DNA from: Gemmatimonadota bacterium
GTDB taxonomy: Bacteria > Gemmatimonadota > Gemmatimonadetes > Longimicrobiales > Gaopeijiaceae
Assembly (NCBI GenBank): GCA_007127575.1
Contig: SKZC01000130.1
Location: forward strand, 1 to 10,746
Direction of reading: 5' to 3'
Length of the DNA: 10,746 bases
Part shown: piece by piece, positions 7,764 to 10,746 of the stretch
Position numbering within the stretch: position 1 is the first letter of the stretch
How the letters are laid out: every line of letters begins with the position of its first letter
The notes under the pieces: model-generated
Databases searched by the model: none
What the model saw: the letters and a program-made list of their open reading frames with translations, nothing else
Told to the model about the DNA's origin: nothing
Translations under genes and position numbers: made by a program

Positions 7764-8389
7764 TGGATGCAGGAGGGTGGGGCCTCCTGGTGGGCGGGGT
7801 CGTTGTCCTCTTTCTCCTCCTGGTCGGAGCCCTCTGGCTCTTCTCCCGGCACCTCCTTCACCGGTTCGACCGACATCTCGAACGATCACAGGTGGCGGTG
7901 CGGGAGGGCATGGAAGAGGTCCACCGGAGCGTGGAGGAGCATCTGGAGCGATCCGTCGAGACCGTGGATCAGCACCTGGAGCGGCTCCACCGGGACGTGC
8001 ACCTGGTGGTGGGCTTCGAGAAGCTGGACGGGCAGCTCCGCCGGGAGCTTTTCCTCCGGGCCGGGGAAACTGTCGCCCTGGTGGTGTCCAATCGCGGGCG
8101 AAGTCCCTCCTCGGAGGCCACGCTCACCGTGAGCCTGGGGCCTGGAGCGTCCGGGCTGGTTCTCAAGGAAGGGTGGGAGCAGGCCGGGGAGCGGATCCCG
8201 GAGGCACCGGCGGGGAGCCGGACCTTCGTGCACGAGCTGGAGGCCATCCCTCCGGCCTCGTCCACCTCCGCCTCCCCCATCGTGGCGCGCTACACCTCGG
8301 AGATCCGTCCCGCCGGTCTCTGGTGGGAGATCCACATGGAGGGCCGTCTCAGAGGTCGCGGGGAGCTGCGAATCCGGCCCGGTTCCTGA
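7763..8389 (+). CDS. Unknown single-pass membrane protein with hendecad coiled coil and beta-rich domain, T6SS-linked
   Basis: A 208-residue protein that I cannot assign to a known T6SS family. Residues 8-27 are a hydrophobic helix (GLLVGG into FLLLVGALWLF). Residues 38-81 are four 11-residue repeats of the form H-L-E-R-x-x-x-x-V-x-x, a right-handed type coiled coil. From about residue 95 the chain is beta-rich (GETVALVVSNRGRSPSS, ATLTVSLGPG, SPIVARYTSEIR, WWEIHMEG) and resembles an Ig/CARDB-like sandwich. There is no lipobox cysteine, so it is not a standard TssJ. Arg/His residues just after the helix (28-37) favour a cytoplasmic C-terminus by the positive-inside rule, but beta sandwiches of this kind usually lie outside the membrane, so topology is open. 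The start ATG 7763 shares its A with the tssG stop, tying it to the operon. A longer in-frame extension upstream is an artefact of overlap with tssG. Confidence 0.85.
   Translation: MDAGGWGLLVGGVVVLFLLLVGALWLFSRHLLHRFDRHLERSQVAVREGMEEVHRSVEEHLERSVETVDQHLERLHRDVHLVVGFEKLDGQLRRELFLRAGETVALVVSNRGRSPSSEATLTVSLGPGASGLVLKEGWEQAGERIPEAPAGSRTFVHELEAIPPASSTSASPIVARYTSEIRPAGLWWEIHMEGRLRGRGELRIRPGS
7874..8005 (+). repeat. Four in-frame 33-bp (11-codon) repeat units
   Basis: Within the last operon gene, codons 38-81 fall into four 11-residue units: HLERSQVAVRE, GMEEVHRSVEE, HLERSVETVDQ and HLERLHRDVHL. Three begin HLER, and V is at position 9 in all four. The DNA shows the same 33-base period (for example CATCTGGAGCG and CACCTGGAGCG), consistent with tandem duplication. 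Eleven-residue periodicity is known for hendecad, slightly right-handed coiled coils. The residue alignment is directly visible; the structural reading is inference. Confidence 0.75.
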
Positions 8390-8457
8390 TCCGGGGAGGG
8401 GTGTCCCCCCAGGGGGTCGTCTGGCCCCTGCCGAACAGCCCTTGAAAGGCCCGGATC
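8388..8457. terminator. Nested hairpins between convergent genes, probable bidirectional terminator
   Basis: GATCCGGG at 8388-8395 (overlapping the last operon stop) pairs with CCCGGATC at 8450-8457. Inside it CAGGGG at 8410-8415 pairs with CCCCTG at 8425-8430, and a G-run at 8393-8396 faces a C-run at 8405-8410. No long T-run follows on either strand, so efficiency is uncertain. The position, between the plus-strand T6SS operon and a minus-strand reading frame ending at 8468, fits a shared terminator. Confidence 0.5.
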
Positions 8458-8467
8458 CACCAGACCC

Positions 8468-8725
8468 TCAGGGCACCCGAAGGTCCAGGGCCACAAGCGC
8501 CGGATACGGATTCTGTCGTAGTAGCAGGAGTCGATCCTCGTGCCAGAGGTGATTCCCGGCCGGGCCGGCGAGACGGAGGGAGTGGCGGTACGCTCCCGAC
8601 GCATCGTACAGGCCTATGATGTTGTTTTGCTCACCGCCGCCCGCCCAGCCTCCGCCGGTGAGAACGGAGACTCCGCCCTCGTGGACGGAGAGGGAGTACA
8701 GGATCTCTGCCACCTGGATGGCCCG
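8468..8725 (-). pseudogene. C-terminal remnant of a six-bladed beta-propeller protein
   Basis: About 85 in-frame codons read like the end of a TolB/NHL-type six-bladed beta-propeller protein: strand pairs ILYSLSVHEGGVSVLTGG, then IIGLYDASGAYRHSLRL, then RLLLLRQNPYPALVALDL. The Y/D-x-x-G-x-Y motif followed by a Pro-rich final strand is typical of the last blades. Full-length relatives have over 300 residues, so most of the gene is missing. Upstream, the frame is closed by the TGA (8728-8726) that ends the adjacent ATPase gene. A GTG at 8713-8711 could start translation of 81 residues, but it has no ribosome binding site. I read this as a gene truncated on its 5' side, perhaps by arrival of the ATPase gene. 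Family assignment is from pattern recognition only. Confidence 0.5.
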
Positions 8726-10219
8726 TCATTCACCTTCATAGAGCCGCGGAAGGTCGATGATTTTCACATCGTCGCGCTCCTCGGCAGCTCTGCGAACATC
8801 TGTCTCGAAGTGTTGCCCGAAAAGCAGTAGCTTGGCTGAGTCAGCGACTTGCCCAAGAGCCTTCCGCGCTTCCTCGAGTCGCAACAGGTGCCGAAGCGAG
8901 AGGTGTTCGCCTACCTTCGCCTCGCCGATTGCCGTAACAGTTCGATGGCTCGGGGTTTCGGCATCGCCGGCGGAAACCACAACGTCAAGTTCTCGTTGCT
9001 CACGTGCCCCGGTGTCACTGTTCCTGACGGACAGGGTTGTGGGCCCCACGTGGACAGGTGCTCCCCCAAGGGTTCCCCGACTGGCGAAGTGCATCGCCCA
9101 TGACCGGGCCATCGACTCGAAGCAGGGTCCCAGGACTTGAGAGCGGAAGGTCTGCGTGAGTTCCGCCCACAGTTCACCGATGTCCGCGCCGTGGCGTCGC
9201 AGTCGCGCCTGGTGGCGACGGATGATGGCGTAGTGGAACCGAATGAGGGGATCGGCCGGCTGGTACATCGGGCGATTGTGCCGCACGGGATCTTGCACTT
9301 CGGCGACAAAGTCTGCGGAGACGAGTGCGGAGACGACGCTCGCGAGGGACCCGCCAGGGATCTTCACGTAGTTTGTGAGCGAACTCCATGCATGGTTGCC
9401 GAGGGCCACCCCGGCAAGTGTCGAATGGTAGAGGTTCGGTTTCCGGGCCTTCGACATGGTGGGGTCCTCGCCGAACAACAGATCCACTTCTCCAAACAAG
9501 GGAGCAGACGGCGATAGAACGCGAAGCGAGACCCAACGGTTGAAGTCTTCAGGATCGGAAGGCAGATCGTGCGCAACCATTTCTCTTGCATATGCAGCGA
9601 CCCCACCGATCACAGCGTAGGTGAGGATCGCAGTCTCGAAGTCTTCGATTCCGTGTAGCCGTCGCGCTGTGCGGAAGTCGAAGGGCTGCATTCTGAGGTC
9701 CAGAGCCGCTCTCCCCCGGAGGGGTGCGGTTCCTGTGAGCAGTTGTCCCATGACGCTCATGGCCGACCCACACAAAACCAACCGCGTCTGGGTATCTTGC
9801 CGGGTGCCCGCCCGGGGTGCGTACGCGCGCTGCACGAGGGAGTCCAGGGCAGGAGTGTGTTCCAGCATGTAGGGAAACTCATCGAGAACGACGAGAGTCT
9901 CCCGGCGACGCCCAAGTTCCATCAAGGCACCGACTGCGTCATCCCACGATCCGAACGAAAGGGGAGCAAGGGATCCCGAGTGAGTCCCAAGTTGCTCTCC
10001 AAGGTCCTGCAGGGATTCGCCACTGGATCCGCGCACAGCATGGTAGTAGAAGCCGTTCGTCTGCTCCGCCAAGCCCTGAAGCATGAAGGACTTTCCGATT
10101 CTCCGACGGCCCCAGACGAGACCAAGGCTGGCCGATTCCTCGCCGCTGGTGGCGAAGTCAACCATCTGTTGCCATTCGGCCTCGCGGCCGACCATGTCCT
10201 CCATTCGACGGACCACCAT
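8726..10219 (-). CDS. AAA-type ATPase with C-terminal PD-(D/E)XK-like nuclease domain (archaeal ATPase/DUF234-like)
   Basis: A 497-residue soluble protein. The N-terminal ATPase starts with MVGREAEW (9-16) and has Walker A GRRRIGKS (37-44), Walker B LVVLDEF with Asp113-Glu114, and a sensor-1-like LVLCGSAMSVM (147-157). A middle helical segment follows, with ILTYAVIGGVAAYAREM. The C-terminal part matches DUF234-type domains: DPLIRFHYAIIRRH, then GPCFESMARSW, then a PD-(D/E)XK pattern, REL-Asp412 followed by IG-Glu433-A-Lys435. The family is common in archaea and in bacterial accessory regions; the biological role is poorly known and I give none. It is on the opposite strand to the T6SS and appears less GC-rich. 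Starts at ATG 10219, 10204 or 10195 are all possible; none has a good ribosome binding site, and the family similarity begins near the third. Direct repeats lie just upstream. Confidence 0.85.
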   Translation of the reverse strand: MVVRRMEDMVGREAEWQQMVDFATSGEESASLGLVWGRRRIGKSFMLQGLAEQTNGFYYHAVRGSSGESLQDLGEQLGTHSGSLAPLSFGSWDDAVGALMELGRRRETLVVLDEFPYMLEHTPALDSLVQRAYAPRAGTRQDTQTRLVLCGSAMSVMGQLLTGTAPLRGRAALDLRMQPFDFRTARRLHGIEDFETAILTYAVIGGVAAYAREMVAHDLPSDPEDFNRWVSLRVLSPSAPLFGEVDLLFGEDPTMSKARKPNLYHSTLAGVALGNHAWSSLTNYVKIPGGSLASVVSALVSADFVAEVQDPVRHNRPMYQPADPLIRFHYAIIRRHQARLRRHGADIGELWAELTQTFRSQVLGPCFESMARSWAMHFASRGTLGGAPVHVGPTTLSVRNSDTGAREQRELDVVVSAGDAETPSHRTVTAIGEAKVGEHLSLRHLLRLEEARKALGQVADSAKLLLFGQHFETDVRRAAEERDDVKIIDLPRLYEGE

Positions 10220-10226
10220 CGGTTAC

Positions 10227-10326
10227 TCAGGTATAGTTCAGTAAAGTACGTTTGACCAAGTTAGGCGCGAGGCGCCCCCGCCGCAAGCCATCTGGTCAAG
10301 TACAGTTCACTAAAGTATCGTTGAGC
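10227..10326. repeat. Pair of 31-bp direct repeats upstream of the ATPase gene
   Basis: Copy 1 (10227-10257) and copy 2 (10296-10326) match at 24 of 31 positions; the best-conserved core reads AGTTCAGTAAAGTA in copy 1 and AGTTCACTAAAGTA in copy 2. The copies are AT-rich in a GC-rich setting and spaced 69 bases start to start, close to whole helical turns. Between them TTGACCA (10252-10258) and TGGTCAA (10293-10299) form an inverted repeat enclosing a small hairpin, GGCGC-GAG-GCGCC (10264-10276). The first copy is within 10 bases of the ATPase start, fitting an operator. Confidence 0.6.
10230..10259 (-). promoter_or_regulatory. Possible ATPase promoter inside repeat copy 1
   Basis: On the minus strand TTGGTC (10259-10254) and TATACC (10235-10230) are separated by 18 bases, each matching four of six consensus positions of -35 and -10 boxes. 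Transcription would begin only a few bases before ATG 10219, which would explain the missing ribosome binding site by a near-leaderless message. The match is weak. Confidence 0.25.
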
Positions 10327-10526
10327 ATGTGGCGATGGCTGGGATTCGGGCTTGTCCGGCTGCGCAGGCTGTGCCTCTCCCTACTCTCGGCGCCAAGGGC
10401 GCCCGTCTGGCGCGCGATGAGGGCTCGGAGCCTTCCTTGTTCGCCGAGGCGGGACCCCCTTCCCGGTACCTGGACGCCGTGACTTGAGCAGCTCGTGGTA
10501 TCGCACAGGATGGTACCCTCCCTAGG

Positions 10527-10568
10527 GCCCCGAAGGTAGACCGGGCCGCCCCGAAGGCGGACGGGCCG
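10527..10568. repeat. Two adjacent ~21-bp GC-rich direct repeats
   Basis: Copy 1 (10527-10548) and copy 2 (10548-10568) share GCCCCGAAGG followed by GAC and GGGCCG, differing by two substitutions and one deleted base. Copy 2 overlaps a small stem-loop, CCGCC (10546-10550) with GGCGG (10556-10560). They may be degenerate terminator-like hairpins; function is unknown. Confidence 0.4.
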
Positions 10569-10618
10569 CTCACCTTTGGCCCTCCCCTACGCCCCACCCC
10601 ACACCCCCCAAAGCCGAA

Positions 10619-10647
10619 GGGCCCGGCGGGATCGTCCCACCGGGCCC
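10619..10647. terminator. Strong terminator-like hairpin
   Basis: GGGCCCGG (10619-10626) pairs with CCGGGCCC (10640-10647); after one C-A mismatch GGGA (10628-10631) pairs with TCCC (10635-10638) around a TCG loop. The flanks AAG and CTT extend the symmetry with a one-base bulge. There is no long T-run on either side. On the minus strand it would follow a possible gene end at 10689, which is its most likely use. Confidence 0.5.
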
Positions 10648-10746
10648 CTTGGAGCTCGCTCAAGCTCTGTGGCACTCCATCTATGTCATCAGCCGAGGTC
10701 TGCGTGATCCGCCGAAGTCGGCTGCTGGGTGACTCCGAACCTCCGT

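Larger units (their letters stand above)
314..8389 (+). other. T6SS structural operon (tssA-B-C-hcp-E-F-G plus one unknown gene)
   Basis: Eight plus-strand genes are packed head to tail. The largest gap is 122 bases (tssC-hcp); three junctions overlap: hcp/tssE by 4 bases (ATGA), tssF/tssG by 37 bases and tssG/last gene by 1 base (TGATG). The set covers cap, sheath, tube and baseplate. The membrane complex, TssK, ClpV and spike genes are not present. The order B-C-hcp-E-F-G is the common core order of canonical (class i) T6SS clusters. The operon ends in a hairpin-rich stretch at 8388-8457. Confidence 0.9.
10327..10746. other. GC-rich stretch without a convincing gene
   Basis: Open frames here have Arg/Pro/Gly-rich translations with no family features. 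A minus-strand frame ending at a TGA at 10691-10689 (last residues VTQQPTSADHADLG) could be the tail of a gene lying beyond the window, with the hairpin at 10619-10647 as its terminator, but only 18 codons are visible. A tandem repeat (10527-10568) and small hairpins are the other structure. I see no tRNA or rRNA. Confidence 0.4.

Noticed and set aside
7648..8445. 265-codon plus-strand frame across the tssG end and the last operon gene
   Set aside because: Arg/Gly/Pro-rich translation in an alternate frame; the 7763-8389 frame has the transmembrane helix and repeats.
10227..10326. CRISPR-like array
   Set aside because: Only two imperfect copies with a single spacer that contains its own inverted repeat, and no cas genes.
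10310..10675. Minus-strand 121-codon frame at the right end
   Set aside because: Composition is Gly/Pro/Arg/Ala-rich, it runs through the terminator-like hairpin and the tandem repeat, and has no clear ribosome binding site.
10651..10746. Possible structured RNA gene at the right edge
   Set aside because: Short stems such as GAGCT/AGCTC are visible, but no tRNA, tmRNA, SRP or RNase P signature could be matched.

Overview
The window holds most of a type VI secretion system (T6SS) structural operon from a GC-rich bacterium, followed by a convergent region with a decayed gene and a solitary ATPase. The T6SS genes are strongly biased to G/C at third codon positions and use ATG starts, several with GGAGG-like ribosome binding sites. 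The host cannot be fixed from the sequence. A C-terminal fragment of a six-bladed beta-propeller protein of the kind common in Gemmatimonadota makes that phylum (or another GC-rich environmental lineage such as Acidobacteriota or Myxococcota) a reasonable but unproven guess.

Region 1 (1-313) carries no complete gene. The first ~80 bases may be the 5' end of a divergent minus-strand gene.

Region 2 (314-8389) is one co-directional plus-strand operon: tssA, tssB, tssC, hcp (tssD), tssE, tssF, tssG and a 208-residue single-pass membrane protein that I cannot assign to a known T6SS family. hcp/tssE, tssF/tssG and tssG/the last gene overlap, so these are probably translationally coupled. Together the genes encode the baseplate (TssE, TssF, TssG), the contractile sheath (TssB, TssC), the inner tube (Hcp) and the assembly cap (TssA). 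The membrane complex (TssJ, TssL, TssM), TssK, the ClpV/TssH ATPase and the VgrG/PAAR spike are absent and must lie elsewhere if the system works. Strong stem-loops sit between tssB and tssC and between tssC and hcp. The last gene has an N-terminal transmembrane helix, four 11-residue (hendecad) coiled-coil repeats and a beta-rich C-terminal domain. It is the best candidate for something undescribed here.

Region 3 (8390-8467) is a short convergent intergenic stretch with nested hairpins, probably a bidirectional terminator.

Region 4 (8468-10219, minus strand) has the remnant of a beta-propeller gene lying directly downstream of, and in frame with, a 497-residue AAA-type ATPase that carries a C-terminal PD-(D/E)XK-like nuclease motif. 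The ATPase gene looks less GC-rich than the T6SS genes and may be a later arrival that truncated the propeller gene.

Region 5 (10220-10746) has no convincing gene. It contains a pair of 31-bp direct repeats just upstream of the ATPase, a short tandem GC-rich repeat and a terminator-like hairpin.
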